Origin: Azolla caroliniana
Lineage: Eukaryota; Polypodiophyta
DNA length: 64,000 bases
Direction of reading: 5' to 3'
Assembly (NCBI GenBank): GCA_043228905.1
Contig: JBHGNT010000008.1
Location: 20,956,001-21,020,000 of the forward strand
Position 1 is the stretch's first letter. Each line of letters begins with the position of its first letter. A model generated the notes under the pieces. That model saw nothing but the letters and a program-made list of their open reading frames with translations. It was not told where the DNA came from and ran no database searches. Both the position numbers and the translations under genes were made by a program. Positions 19,845 to 30,707 of this stretch are shown here, piece by piece.

Positions 19845-21392
19845 CTAATCCACCACTAGTGGTCCCTCGCTGACGTCTGTCAGGTTTGTGGCAACGCGCG
19901 CCTCGGTCATGCCCGCCACCTGTGCTTCCATGGTATGGCGGAAACATTGAACTAGCTGTAGCATTTTTTCCATAGTTAACGTGATTTCACAGCCTGCTAA
20001 CACCTGCCAAATGGGGTCCGGCCCCGGTTTTTCGTTCTCTGTTCGCTCCATTGTGTTCGCAGACTCCTGCCTCATACGTTCCGTATTGGTCGCATTTGCT
20101 TTTTCCACCCAGGCTTGGGCTTGTCGTCGTACCTCATCCTGCGCAGCCCAATCCGCCGTTTTCGTTTGCTGGCGTGTTGTGACTTGTTGCACCTCTGTCG
20201 TAATCGTGTTAATGGCGGGCCCCTTTCCCTTGCGTGTTGGGCATTGCGTGGCATAGTGTCCGAGTTGCTGACAAATAAAACAATGGATGCTTGATTCTCC
20301 CTTCTCATCCTTAGGTGGAGTGTGCCACTCTCCGGGCGCTACTTGCTCTTCGCGGTCCGGCCTCGTTTGTCGGAACGTACGCGGTGGCTGCTGTTGGTCC
20401 CGTCGTTGTTCCTGGTGCCGCTCATCCCCCGAGCTTTTGTCATAACGCCGGTGATCCCTATATTGTCGAGGCTTACCCCGATAGCCATTGAAGCCGCCCC
20501 GTTTGTTTGTCGGGTGTTGATGTTCGTATCGCTGACCCCCTTTGGCGTAACTCGGATGTCCACGATAATCCTCATCCTCCGGGTCGTCCTCCTCGGACTC
20601 GTTGTGATTCCGGCGATTTTGGTTGTCCTGGTCCTCCCGCGGGTTGCGATCCTTATACCAAGGTCGGTCTTCTTGCCTCCTTTGTGCCGCCCGGTGCGGT
20701 TGACGCTGTGTGTCCATGTTGCGGACCACGGGAGTGGCTCTGTTTAACATATTGTACTCGCATTGGTCGACTGTGTGAACCTTCGAGTGGCAGATTGGGC
20801 AGTGGATTCGCATATTGCACTCCACCGCGGAATGCCCCAAGTTCAAGCAAATTGTGCACTGGATTGCTTGACAAAATTGGCGTTCCTCATCCTGAGGTAA
20901 TGCTTGTCGTAAGGATGACATCGAAAACCTCTCCTCCTCGTCATCCAACTCGAGTTGTAATGCTCATTCAATCACCATATCCGTCGTTTCCCCTTTCACG
21001 CTATTGTTGTTGAGCGTTGCCTGGATGGGCCGGCGTAACGTGGCCAGAAATGTCTCCCGTCGTAAATTTTGGAAACGTAAGCTGAAGTCTGCTATCGTCT
21101 CGGTCGGTAGTTGCTTAATTGTATAAAACTGCCCGAGAATCTCGCGTTGTGGAACCCTCCGGTGGAAGAATCGCAAGAAGGCGGACTGCAGCTGATCGAA
21201 GGTTGTTATGGCTAGGAAGTCCATCTGTGAATGCCAGAACGCCGCATGCCCATCTAATGTTAATCCGAACTCCGTCATTTTCGACTGGTGTGCCACCGTC
21301 TCGGAGAGATTCTGCGCCACGTGGTTCGCATTCCAAACGTTCAAGAACATGCGAATATGAGTTGCGGCGTCGGTTTCGCCGTTAAAGGTCAC
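19845..21392 (-). pseudogene. C1 gag with three zinc knuckles
   Basis: Minus strand. The capsid/retrotrans-gag region is at 21392-20964 (FNGETDAATHIRMFL, HAAFWHSQ, QLPTETIADFSLRFQ). A single stop (TGA) follows VIE, and the frame continues as 20948-19845. There are three CCHC knuckles: C-T-I-C-L-N-L-G-H-S-A-V-E-C (about 20865), C-P-I-C-H-S-K-V-H-T-V-D-Q-C (about 20800), and C-F-I-C-Q-Q-L-G-H-Y-A-T-Q-C (about 20280). Between the second and third lies a ~150-residue Arg/Gly/Asp-rich stretch. Three knuckles split this way is unusual for plant Ty3 gag. Confidence 0.88.
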
Positions 21393-21619
21393 CGGGTGGC
21401 TGCGGTGAGCTTGGTCCCCTCGTCTCGTCGAGGTATTTGGGGAGCAAGGAATCCCCTTTGCACTCCTGGCAGGTAGTACTTAGGTCGCCGATGCGCGGCT
21501 TTTGCCAGGCGCGTTCTTCTGCCTAGCGTGTGACGAACCTTGTTATTGGTCGGTCTTGTCTTGTTGGTTCTCTAGGTCGTCTACGGCTAAACATCCATTC
21601 GTTGTTGCTTGTCTGTGAG

Positions 21620-21648
21620 GAAACACAGATCACCAAGTGTGCCAAAAG
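21620..21648 (-). other. Candidate primer-binding site of C1
   Basis: Minus strand TTTTGGCACACTTGGTGATC directly after the 5' LTR. The TGGCAC... start fits a tRNA ending in CCA, but I cannot assign the tRNA. B2 has a related TTTGGCACGCCGGGTGGGAC at the same place. Confidence 0.5.
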
Positions 21649-22087
21649 TGTTGCCTCTTAGGAACACGGTCCGTGGTCAGTCCTTCCACCTAGACCCCAA
21701 GGTGGGTGTGGAACAACGAACAGGGCTTAAGCGTACTACGTAAGGAGAGAACCTCTGTGATTCCTCCGCGTGTAAGGGAAGACGGCTACAACCGACTCCT
21801 TATCACAGGTTACACTTACGTACTACTACGCTTACGTATCCGAGACACAGACATTGAATTAGCCATAGCTATACACAGAAACTCAAAGAAGATAGCATTC
21901 TATTATCAGGCGTTCTTTTACATTTCCCAAAATTTACACACACCTCCATAAGAGGTTTTCTGCCCTTTATATATGCAGGGTCTAATTAGTGGTTCATGCT
22001 TCCCGCATGAACCGTTACATACGTTATGCTTATATAGTTTCTTATTGCTATGCTTTTGGCCGTCGGTTACTATTCCGGCGGACAACA
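21649..22087 (-). repeat. 5' LTR of C1
   Basis: 439 bp, the same length as the 3' copy and about 93% identical by eye; many differences are C/T or G/A. TATA-like CATATATAAAGG near 21970 on the minus strand. Confidence 0.92.
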
Positions 22088-22417
22088 TCAAGGCAACAAC
22101 CTTGGCTACTATCTTCACCCGATTGGGTGGATAAGACAACAACGATTACAGTTGAGTATAGTCTCCCTTGTTTTGAGTTAGAGGAAATGAACTAGCCTCA
22201 AGGCAACAACCTTGGCTACTATCTTCACCCTATTGGGTGGACAAGACAACAAAGATTACAACTAAGTGTAGTCTCTCTAGTTTTGAACTATAGGAAATGA
22301 ACTAGCCTAACGGCAACAACCTTAGCTACTATCTTCACCCTATTGGGTAGATAAATCAACAAAAAGTAGAAAATAGAAGGAAAAACAAACAATGAAGGAA
22401 CCTGATACGGATTGAAA
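22088..22417. repeat. 110-bp tandem repeat in the copia A LTR
   Basis: Units begin TCAAGGCAACAACCTTGGCT at 22088 and 22198 and TAACGGCAACAACCTTAGCT at 22308. A first unit begins at 6565 on the other side of C1. C1 inserted exactly at the start of the second unit (its TCAAG duplication is the unit start). Confidence 0.8.
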
Positions 22418-23106
22418 GAAGAGGTACGTCACGAACAACCCCTCGTGGATCTCTTTTCTTCTGCAAGGCGCTCTCGCTCTTGCTCTCATACTCAGGCAAT
22501 GGGTCTCTTCGTTTGTTGTTTTTATCTCTTTGTTCTCTCACTTCTCTGTGTATACCGTTGTCTCTATACTCAGAGTTATCTCTGTTTTCTCTCCTTCACT
22601 CGATGTTTCTATCTCTCATTTTTCAACACTTTCTTTCTTTTCTTATATGCTGGCTTTTTGTTCTCTGTCACACTATTTTGTGTTTACACCTCTTTCTTTA
22701 GCCTTGTAGAGTAACGTCTCTTTTCGTATTTGTATTCACAACTGAACATACAAAAAGACACACCAAAAAAAACATAATAAAACATACATACATACTTGTC
22801 CACACGTATATATATCCCACATATACATGTATATGTAGATATATTTGTAAATAGGTATATGTTAATATAGTTATAACTAATTATATCCTCTCTCTTTTAT
22901 CCTTTTCAACCCCAAACCGAATCAGCACCCAACCAATTCAGTGATTAGCTTGTAGGTGGTTGTTAGTCGACTCTCGACTTTTTGTCGATTCTTAGCCAGG
23001 TCTAAGTCGGGTCTTCGACCAGTCGGCTATTCAGGCCTAGCTGACTCTCAATCATCTCTTTGGCTGCAACCGATTGTGGGCTCCACTTGAGTGGATAAAG
23101 CCAACA
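22088..23106 (-). repeat. 5' LTR of copia A, outer part
   Basis: Continuation of 6354-6678 after the C1 insertion; the end at 23106 is ...AGCCAACA, equivalent to position 812. It contains three more ~110-bp tandem units, and the AT-rich and CT-rich stretches seen in 1-812. Confidence 0.88.
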
Positions 23107-23973
23107 TTTATGGATGTGCGCGGTGCATGGCATTCAAAGCTAAAGAATTCTTTGGCATCCCTTCAATTCTCTAGAATCTGTGCAAACACGCAAGGTTGTT
23201 GCCTATCAAGGTTGGATAGATTCTACCTAAGCCAAAAACTTATTGAAATGAAAGGAAATACCTATATTCTTTCTCGGAGCGCATGTACTCACACCACTCT
23301 CCCATACTGTTCGACATCAACCCCATAGTGAAGAGAACATGACCATGTAACCCCAAATGCGCATGGTCGGCAAAAGGTAGGCTTGTGGCAGCCAAACAAT
23401 TGTTAGTTGATCACATTAACCAGCATAACCACGTGCTTTACAGGAAGTCTAATGTGTGATGGGGAAAGAAAGGGGATTTATCTAGCGAGGAATTATTCCG
23501 TTCAAAGGAACCGGCGAGAACTGATGGACAACCAACAAGCCTACTACAGCCAAATGGTTACAAGTAGACATGACCCTAAAGAGATTATGGAAATCGTGAC
23601 TTCTTTGTACAAGGACCTAATAGCACCATAGATTTCATGCTCCGACCCCTCCTTCTCCATGGAAGTTCTTACATGCATACAACCCCACTTTCAAGGGCTG
23701 ATTAGAGCAGAATATATAAACCCTTAGATAAAGGTGAGATTGTAAATGGATTGAGGAAAATTAGTCTTGCACCATGTCCAGGGGTTGATGCAATTCCATG
23801 GACTTTCTTCGATATATTTTGGGACGCAATCTCTGATAAAATTGCGAAAGGTTTCCATGAAATGTGGAGCACCAAACACATGCCAGAGTTGTTTGTAGAG
23901 GCGAGTTCTACTTAATCCCCAAAGGAACATGAGAAATACAAAATATTCAAAATTGGAGGCCTAGTACTATTCT
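23107..23973 (+). pseudogene. LINE fragment 1 (endonuclease end to RT start)
   Basis: Plus strand, many frameshifts. The endonuclease C-terminal motif CLSRLDRFYLSQ is at about 23200, followed by SRSACTHTTLPYC, standing for the usual SDHxP box. After a linker with MVTSRHDPKEIMEIVTSLYK (about 23560) comes the first conserved RT segment, VNGLRKISLAPCPGVDAIPW (about 23740-23800), then FFDIFWDAISDKI and WSTKHMPELF. It is cut at 23973 by the E1 LTR. Non-functional; independent of LINE 2. Confidence 0.7.
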
Positions 23974-24359
23974 TGTTGAGAGACAAGCTCAACATTCGGT
24001 GCAAAGTACGCAGCGTAACCCTAGTGCGTAGACTTGGTGCGTGAAAAAGTACACACAACAGTGCCGCATCAGTGAGAAAACCGAAGAGACTGTTAGAGTG
24101 TTATTCCTCATAAAGGAATAATTTTGGGAATTTGTGTAGTCGACTCATTTATGAGCAGTCAAGTACTGTAAGTACTTGAGTCAGCCCAATTGTCAAGGCT
24201 TGTATAAAAGGTGCTCACTGAGCACGGTGTATGTACAAATTGAGTATTATTTTGAATCGAATTTTTGTGTGTCTTCTCTCTCTCCATTCAAGCTCTCCAT
24301 TAAACTTGCATATTTTTTGTGTTCGGTTTTCTACTTGCTTCCGCACGCTATTCTTTTCA
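23974..24359 (+). repeat. 5' LTR of copia E1
   Basis: 386 bp, TGTTGAGAGACAAGCTCAAC... to ...ATTCTTTTCA, homologous to the E2 and E3 LTRs. It is followed at once by TGGTATCAAAGCGAG (24360), the initiator Met-tRNA primer site. Confidence 0.85.
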
Positions 24360-24447
24360 TGGTATCAAAGCGAGAGGGTTGAGAACCTCCGCAGCCGACC
24401 TTAGCTCAAGAAGAAAACCTAACCTTCGTAAAGAACAAGAAAAGCAA

Positions 24448-24740
24448 ATGGATAGAGGCATGGCAAGCTCGCTTCCAACAGAGAAGCTCGACAGAAAGAA
24501 CTACGCATCTTGGTCTTAGAAGATGCACCAGTACCTGCTTGGGCATGGTTACTAGAGCTACGTCGACAAAGCAAATGACACAGCACCCGATTCGACACAC
24601 AAAGACTTCCCGGCTTGGGAACAGTCACCAAGTAGAGTTCTCTACTGCTTCGCGTCTTTTGCGGGCGAACAGCTTATAAGCGATATTCGGGATGCGAAAA
24701 TGCCGAAGGATGCTTGGGGAAATCTAAAGAAGATTTTCAA
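24448..24740 (+). pseudogene. Copia E1 gag N-terminus
   Basis: Starts at ATG 24448: MDRGMASSLPTEKLDRKNYA, near-identical to the E2 gag start (MDRGMPSSIPTEKLDRTNYA). It reads to about NLKKIFNE with internal stops at the SWS and HGY positions, then jumps at about 24740 into the tail of the C-family coiled-coil ORF. The rest of the copia element is missing. Confidence 0.85.
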
Positions 24741-25299
24741 TGAGGAAAGCATTGTGGCAGTATGCGAGGACCTCGCGTAGGACTATCGCACACTAGCGGA
24801 CCAACACTCTGAAGAACTCACACAGCTGTTGGAAGATTTCGGGGAAAGTCAAGAAGAGATTTTCCGCCGGCTAATGGAGATCCGTAGCGAACAGTAGAGG
24901 ATGGAGACAATTGTGGTACCAGACAACGATTGTGCCGAACAAGATGAGCCTCAGCCTAATTCGAATAACCTAGTGGAGGTGACCACTCCGCTTCTCCACG
25001 TGACGGAAGATATGGACAAGTAAGAGCCCCGTCTAACCGCCTTACCACAGAGTGAAGAGCCAATGCCAGAACCATGGAGGAATGATCCGGATATCGAATC
25101 AACTGAGCCGGTCCTGATCACGTGGAGTAAAGATGACAACATGCAAACTCACACACCAGCCGAACGTGGTGAAGTGGATGACACGCAATTGGAGGGGTCG
25201 ATCAAGCCAAACAGCGACGCCCCTACGACCGTCACGCTACCCTCGGACCACGACACACGAGCAGAGCCGAACATCCTGGACATTTTGGACGATGAATAG
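24741..25299 (+). pseudogene. C4: tail of the C-type coiled-coil ORF fused to E1 gag
   Basis: From NEESIVAVCEDLA onward this matches the C1 and C2 extra ORF (NEERIATVWEDLA, NEESIAVVREDLA), through HSEELTQLLEDFGESQEE, an acidic Pro/Thr/Glu-rich tail, and the end NILDILDDE stop (25299). Three internal stops. The fusion keeps the reading frame at the word AATGAGGA. The element 3' LTR follows at 25347. Confidence 0.8.
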
Positions 25300-25346
25300 A
25301 CAGATGGGTTCGACATGCCATGGCACTGTCCCACAGGTGTGCCAAG

Positions 25347-25688
25347 TGTTGTCCGCCGAAATAATAACCGCCGGACATAACGCGGGATAAATTAATATAC
25401 AAATTAAAATATTGTAAGAAACGAATGTAACGGTTCACGCCCTGTGTACATAAAGGGCAGAAATCCTATGTAAAGGGTTAGCATTGTTTTGAGAGTTCTT
25501 TTCTAATAGAGTACTATCTCCCCTGATCTATTGTGTAAGTGCCAGTGTGATATTGAGTGAGGGTTATACTCTATTAAGAAGTGTGTACTTGTAAACGTAA
25601 GGTTAAGCGTGTTCGTGTAGTTACACATCGTTCCTTCGGTTGTAGCCGGGAACCTTCACGCCCCTGTAGATACGTACTATTCAGTAAC
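25347..25688 (+). repeat. 3' LTR of C4
   Basis: 342 bp, TGTTGTCCGCCG...ATTCAGTAACA; its start is that of the C1 LTR in minus orientation. It is preceded by CACTGTCCCACAGGTGTGCC + AAG, the same sub-LTR motif found in C1 and in B1/B2. It is about 100 bp shorter than the C1 LTR and divergent, so a different subfamily. Confidence 0.75.
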
Positions 25689-25764
25689 AAGTCAGATATG
25701 GACGTATGCATTATGCCTCTCTATCTCTTGTAACGCAACCCCTTGACACCTACCCCGAAGGACT

Positions 25765-26938
25765 GTGGGTAGACGGTGGTCTAGCCGACAGTACGCCGAC
25801 AATAAGCACCTGGTGTGCCGGCTGAAGAAGAGCCTATACGGACTGAAGCAAGCTCCCCGACAATGGTACCGGAAGTTCAACTCCTTCATGACCGACCAAG
25901 GGTACCTCAAAACGCAAGCTAATCACTGCGCGTTTGTGAAGAAATTTGACGGAGGAGATTTCCTGATACTTCTATATGTGGATGATATGCTAATCGTCGG
26001 ACGAGACCAAGTCAAGATACAGATGCTAATGAAGGCTCTGAACCAGACCTTCTCAAAGAAAGAGTTGGGGCCGGCAAGATAGATATTGGGAATGCACATT
26101 ATCCGGGACTGGTCTAAGAAATTGTTGTGGTTGTCACACCTGGAGAAGTACGTGACAAAGGTGCTTCAACGATTCAACATGTTGGAGGCAAAACCGGTCG
26201 GATCGACACTTTTGGCAAACTGCAAGCTATCCGGAAAACAAAGCCGGAGGACAAAGGCAGAGAAGACATATATGACGAAGATACGATATGCCTCTATCAT
26301 CGGAAGTTTGATGTACGCAATGGTGTGTACCCGGCCGGATATCAGATATGCAGTCGGAGTGGTGAGCCGGTTCATGAACAATCCCGAAAGAGAGCACTGG
26401 ATTGCAGTCAAGTGGATACTCTGGTATTTGAAAGGCACCTCGAGTATGTGCCTACGGTTCGGCTCCGGTAATCCCCAACTTGACGGATTCACGGATTCAG
26501 ATATGTTGGTTGATGCAGATACCAGTCGGTCTACATCCGGATATGTCATGACTTATGTAGGGGGAGCTGTTTCGTGGCAGTCGAAGCTGCAGAAGACAGT
26601 TGCGTTGTCAACCACGGAGGCGGAGTACATGACAGTTGTACAAGCTAGCAAGGAGATAATCTGGATGAAGGACTTCATCAGAGAGCTAGGGATCCAAAAG
26701 GTGGAATACCGGCTCTACTGCGACAGTCAAAGTGTCATCCACCTTGCAAAGAACGCGGACTACCATTACTGGACGAAACATATCCAGCGGAGGTACCACT
26801 AGATCCGGGAGAGAGTAGAAGATCAAGAGTTCGTGCCGACGAAGATCCACATAGAGGAGAACGGGTCCGATATGTGGACCAAGGTGTTGACAACCGACAA
26901 GCTGGGCGCGTGCCGAAAGTGAACCAGGTTGGCGAGAC
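25765..26938 (+). pseudogene. Copia F reverse transcriptase (C-terminal half) and RNase H
   Basis: Starts within RT at HLVCRLKKSLYGLKQAPRQW. The catalytic box LYVDDMLIVG (about 25975) is intact. One TAG follows at 26080, then the thumb region (SLMYAMVCTRPDIRYAVGVV), and RNase H (DADTSRSTSGYVM, TTEAEYM, LYCDSQSVIHLAKN). A stop at 26802 precedes the usual RERVED tail, which runs to about 26938. Upstream domains are missing: the join to the C4 LTR region lies between 25689 and 25765. The spelling is that of the Tork/Tar-like copia groups. Confidence 0.85.
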
Positions 26939-26951
26939 ATCCCATGCCGGA

Positions 26952-26965
26952 GTGAAGGGGGAGAT
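26952..26965 (+). other. Polypurine tract of copia F
   Basis: GTGAAGGGGGAGAT right before the LTR start TGTTGGGAAATC. Confidence 0.8.
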
Positions 26966-27203
26966 TGTTGGGAAATCGGTCCATCCGGATGTGATCCAGT
27001 TATGAATGGAGAGGACCCAGTGAGAACCGGAAGAGATCCGAAAACCGGATCGGTGGACTTGGTGAGAACTAGAAGAGAAAACATATTTGTAAATATGTTT
27101 TGAGTAAGCCTATTGAGGCTATATTTGTAAATAGCCCCGAATTCATATAAGTATAAATATGACTTAGTGCAATCACTTTAGAAGTGTGAGAGAGTGTTGT
27201 AGT
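26966..27203 (+). repeat. 3' LTR of copia F, first part
   Basis: TGTTGGGAAATCGG... related to solo LTR F' (42342-43096): shared words TTTGTAAATAGCC and AGTATAAATATGACTTAG (TATA region). It is interrupted by D2 at 27203/27204. The last five bases GTAGT are repeated at 44193-44197, on the other side of D2. Confidence 0.85.
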
Positions 27204-27309
27204 TGTCCAGAATAGTATTAAAACAGAGAGAGAATTAGTACTAAAGAAGGGAAGTACTATTAGTTTTAAGAGGACGGACTACGTAAGACTCACGAGAGAG
27301 AGAGAGCGA

Positions 27310-27363
<54 letters not shown>

Positions 27364-27499
27364 GATGATAACAAATGATATATTATGTGAAGAGTAAGTA
27401 CAAAATAGTTATGAGGCTTAAGACTGGCGTTGAACCAATTTGGTTCGAAATAATGCCTTGTTCCTCTTTTTATAGTGTTCTCAGGAATAGTCCTGAAGC
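27204..27499 (-). repeat. 3' LTR of D2, truncated
   Basis: Begins TGTCCAGAATAG (plus), runs through an expanded GA repeat (27296-27360) and the palindrome region near 27430 to about 27499 (...TAGTCCTGAAGCT), where it meets integrase sequence. The first ~150 bases of the LTR (sense), including the tRNA-like part, are deleted. Confidence 0.85.
27296..27360. repeat. GA microsatellite in the D2 LTR
   Basis: About 30 GA dinucleotides with one interruption. It sits at the position of the short CT-rich tract (minus strand) in other D LTRs. Confidence 0.9.
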
Positions 27500-28700
27500 T
27501 CTTGTCGGTAATACAGAAAGGACCCAGTTGTTGATAATCCAATTTGTCGCACAGTCGAGTTGTCTTGATGTGACGACGTAAGAGCCATACTCGATCTCCA
27601 ATGGCAAAAGAGGAGGGAAGCCGATGACGATTTGCATGTCTTTTGAGTGTGTTGAGCATGACGAAGATGAGTAGATAGATCCATCTGAATCTTGCATAGC
27701 CTCTCCAGATGATCCTCAGCACGAGGATTGGTAGGTACCTCCGGAGTGTCGATCATAGACCAACGATGATGAGAACCGGTATAAGTGTAAAATGGCAAGA
27801 CCCGAGTCGAGGAGTGAATAGCGTTGTTATATGCAAACTCCGCAAAGTGGAGAATATCAGCCCAATCGTCCTATTGATAACTCAAAAAACACCGAAGATA
27901 TTGTTCCAGTGTTCGATTCGTTCGTTCCGCTTGCCCATCGATTTGGGGATGGTAGCCGGAGGAGAGGTTGCAAGAGACCTTGACCATCTTGAAGAGATGC
28001 TTCCCAAATTTGGAGACGAATTGAGGTCCTCGGTCATTGATGATACTGTCTGGGAGGCCATGATGCCGAAATACCTCACGCATGACAAGGGTTGCGGTTT
28101 CCTCACTAGTGATGGCCTTAGTACAAGGCACAAAATGTGCCATCTTAGTATATCGATCGACAACGGTTAAGATAGCATCGAAACCCTTCGAGACTCAAAG
28201 ATATGTAATAAAATCAAGACAAATGGACTGCCACGGCTTACTTGGAATTGGTAAGGATTCCAACAAGCCATATGGATGATGTCGTGGCATCTTTGCTCGG
28301 CAACAAGCATCACAGGTCCAAACATAGTCATCGACAAAACGTCGCATATGGGGCCACCAAAAGGATCATTGCACTAGATCCAACGTCTTAGTACTACCGA
28401 AATGTCCAGCTGTATGGGTGTCGTGACAATTTTGGACGATTTGAAGGCGGCAAATCGGGAACATACACAAGCTTTTTAAAGAATAATAAACTATCATGAT
28501 ATTTGAATTGTCGGTAGTCCATACCTTGTTGTTGAGACTGGGAACAGGATGCCTGAGAGGCATCAATTTGCGCTAGAATGGCTTAAGCAAAACTATTTGT
28601 CTTCAAGTTGGCACGTATGGCATCGATAATCCGGGAATCTAGTGAAGTGTGAAAAATCCGCGTTGTGTGCAAACATGTTAGTCCCAAGATTACCATCTTT
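27500..28700 (-). pseudogene. D2 integrase
   Basis: Minus strand. The zinc-domain part NCHDTHTAGHFGSTKTLDLV is at about 28385-28440. The core has GLPDSIINDRGPQFVSK (second Asp kept, about 28035) and GQAERTNRTLEQYL (Glu kept, about 27925). The tail SSFAIGDRVWLLRRHIKTTR (about 27570) and LDYQQLGPF is cut at 27499. Several stops and frameshifts. The chromodomain is absent. Confidence 0.85.
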
Positions 28701-29465
28701 TAATTATCAAATGTTGGATCACCCGAGTGAGGTGCAAGATATGAACATCGCAATAGTGCATCTGCTTTTCCTTGCTGCTTCCCTGGCTGATATGTGATTT
28801 TGAAGTCAAAAGGCATGAGGAATTGGGCCCACCAAGCTTGTCGTTGATTTAGTAAACGAGTGTTCTAGAAGTAAGCAAGATTTTTGTGATCACTGAAGAC
28901 GATGACCTAATGAGGAGAGCCCTCAAAGAAGTGCCTCCATTGCACAAATGAATCCACGATGGCTAATAACTCTTTGTCATGTATCTCGTAGTTAATTTCC
29001 ACGGCATCAAATTTGCGTGAGTGGAAAGCCACAGAATGTAACTTTTCTTTATCTCCTTGTTGTGAAAGGATGCTACCGAGGGCGAAATCCGATGCGTCGG
29101 CCTCCATGATGAATGGTTTGTTAGTATCCGCATGACCTAGAATAGGAGCGGATGTAAAGGCTTTCTTAAGATGCATAAAAGCAATGTCCGCTTCATTGGA
29201 CCAAAGAAATGGTTGTCCCTTCTTGGTAAGTTGTGTGAGAGGTAAAATAATCTTCGAGTAATCTTGTATAAACTTGCGGTAGAGGTTAGCAAAGCCTAGA
29301 AAACATTGCACATCTCGTAACCAACGTGGAGTTTGCCACTCTTGCACAGTTTGGACTTTAGTTGGATCCATAGAGATGCCTTTTGAGGAGATGACGTAGC
29401 CTAGAAATTCCACTTGCTTGCAGTCAAAGCTACATTTTTCTAGTTTTGCATAAAGACCATGCTCT
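28701..29465 (-). pseudogene. D2 RT thumb and RNase H
   Basis: Minus strand 29413-28907: FLGYVISSKGISMDPTKVQT, FLGFANLYRKFIQ, then RNase H MEADASDFALGSILSQQGDK and KELLAIVDSFVQW. In frame with the RT except for a stop at about 29468. It continues beyond 28907 in other frames towards the integrase. Confidence 0.88.
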
Positions 29466-29470
29466 CAGAG

Positions 29471-30698
29471 TCATTTTAGTACTAATAGTACATGAGAATC
29501 ATGCTCTTCTTGGGTCTTCGAATAAATCAATAGATCATCCAAATAGATGATAAAACAGATATCCAAGACATCTCCAAATATATCATTTGCCATGTGCTGG
29601 AAGACTGCAGGCGCATTGGTTAAACCAAACGACATAACGGTATACTCAAAGTGCCCATATCGGGTGCGAAAAGCAGTCTTCCATTCGTCTCCTAGTCGGA
29701 TCCGCACGAGGTTATATGCTCCTCGTAAGTCAATTTTTGTAAAAAACTTGGCACCATTTACACGTTCTAATAGACTTGATATAAGGGGAAGTGCATACCT
29801 ATTCCGAATGGGGACCTTATTCAAGCCACGGTAATCAACGACGAGACGAAGGGATCTATCTTTCTTTTTGACAAAGAAAATGGGTACACCAGCCGGAGAT
29901 TTCGAATGATGAATAAACCTGCTTGCCAAATTCTTTTCTATGTAGGCTCGAAGGACTTCCAACTCGGTTGGTGACAAGTTGTAAATCGGTCCCCAAGGTG
30001 GCTCTGTTCCTGGTTGTAAATTGATGGGACAATCATAGGGACGATGATGAGGAAGACTACCAGCTCTGACCTTGTCAAATACATCGACATAAGGATGATA
30101 TTTCGTGGGAAGTTGAACTAAGGATTCCTTTTTAATGGTGTTAGAAGGATGTATTGATATTGCAAATAGAAACATTGACTCCTTGCGTCCTTCGCATAAT
30201 TGATGCAGCAAAATGGTCGAAACCCAATGAGTAGATTCTCGGGGTTGTTGATAGCAGACTTCTATTGTTCTCCAATCTATGTCTAGATTATGTACTTCAA
30301 ACCAAGGTAATCCCAGGACAATGGGATACTCTGGACTACTAATTATATTAAATGATACCACACACACAAAGCTATCTAGGACAACCTGAATGGGTTCTGA
30401 CTCTTCTACGATATTCCCAGAAGCAATGGGACAACCATCAATGACTACTACAAATGCGGGGCAAGGAAGTTTTCTTAAGGATATCTGAGAAGCTTGGGCA
30501 AAATTCTGATCCATGAAATAGGAATTGGCTCCAGAATCTAAAAGTGCTAAGACATGTACTGGAGGGGTACTTTTAGTACTAATCATGACTTGGGCTAAGA
30601 ACACATTGCTAACTTGCTTAGAGGGAATGAAACCACTAATGGACTGCATAGATCTAGGGTTGTCCAACCAAACGACTCCTATTTTGGCTAGACTTAGT
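29471..30698 (-). CDS. D2 protease-reverse transcriptase, open 398-codon frame
   Basis: Minus strand, one uninterrupted frame. Protease: LALLDSGANSYF (about 30530) and VLGLPWFEVHN. RT: the PIYNLSPTELEVLRAYIEKN entry, FFVKKKDRSLRLVVDYRGLN (about 29850), FGLTNAPAVFQHM and YLDDLLIYSK (about 29535). The listed start is an internal Met; the pol frame is entered upstream, probably by -1 frameshifting at 30700-30706. It is the longest intact pol stretch of the D family here, but the element as a whole is dead. Confidence 0.88.
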
Positions 30699-30699
30699 C

Positions 30700-30706
30700 G
30701 TTTAAC
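30700..30706 (-). promoter_or_regulatory. Candidate -1 ribosomal frameshift site of D2 (GTTAAAC)
   Basis: Minus strand GAG TTA AAC GAC TAA: gag stops two codons after the heptamer GTTAAAC, and in the -1 frame (CGA CTA AGT) pol is open. The same heptamer and spacing occur in D3. Confidence 0.6.
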
Positions 30707-30707
30707 T

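Larger units (their letters stand above)
6679..22087 (-). mobile_element. Ty3/gypsy element C1, 15.4 kb with nested D1 and SL1
   Basis: Two 439-bp LTRs (6679-7117 and 21649-22087) begin TGTTGCC and end GGACAACA. They differ by roughly 30 bases by eye (about 93% identity). The flanks TTAAG (6674-6678) and TCAAG (22088-22092) are a 5-bp target-site duplication with one change. Reading on the minus strand the order is gag (three zinc knuckles), protease, RT, RNase H, integrase, then an extra coiled-coil ORF. The pol gene is interrupted by D1 (12811-18270) and SL1 (18735-19438), so the element proper is about 9.2 kb. Every frame carries lesions; it is dead. Confidence 0.92.

Noticed and set aside
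23107-23973. LINE fragment 1 and LINE 2 as two halves of one LINE split by the 34-kb region
   Set aside because: Both contain the same endonuclease end region (LDRFY motif), so they overlap rather than complement each other.
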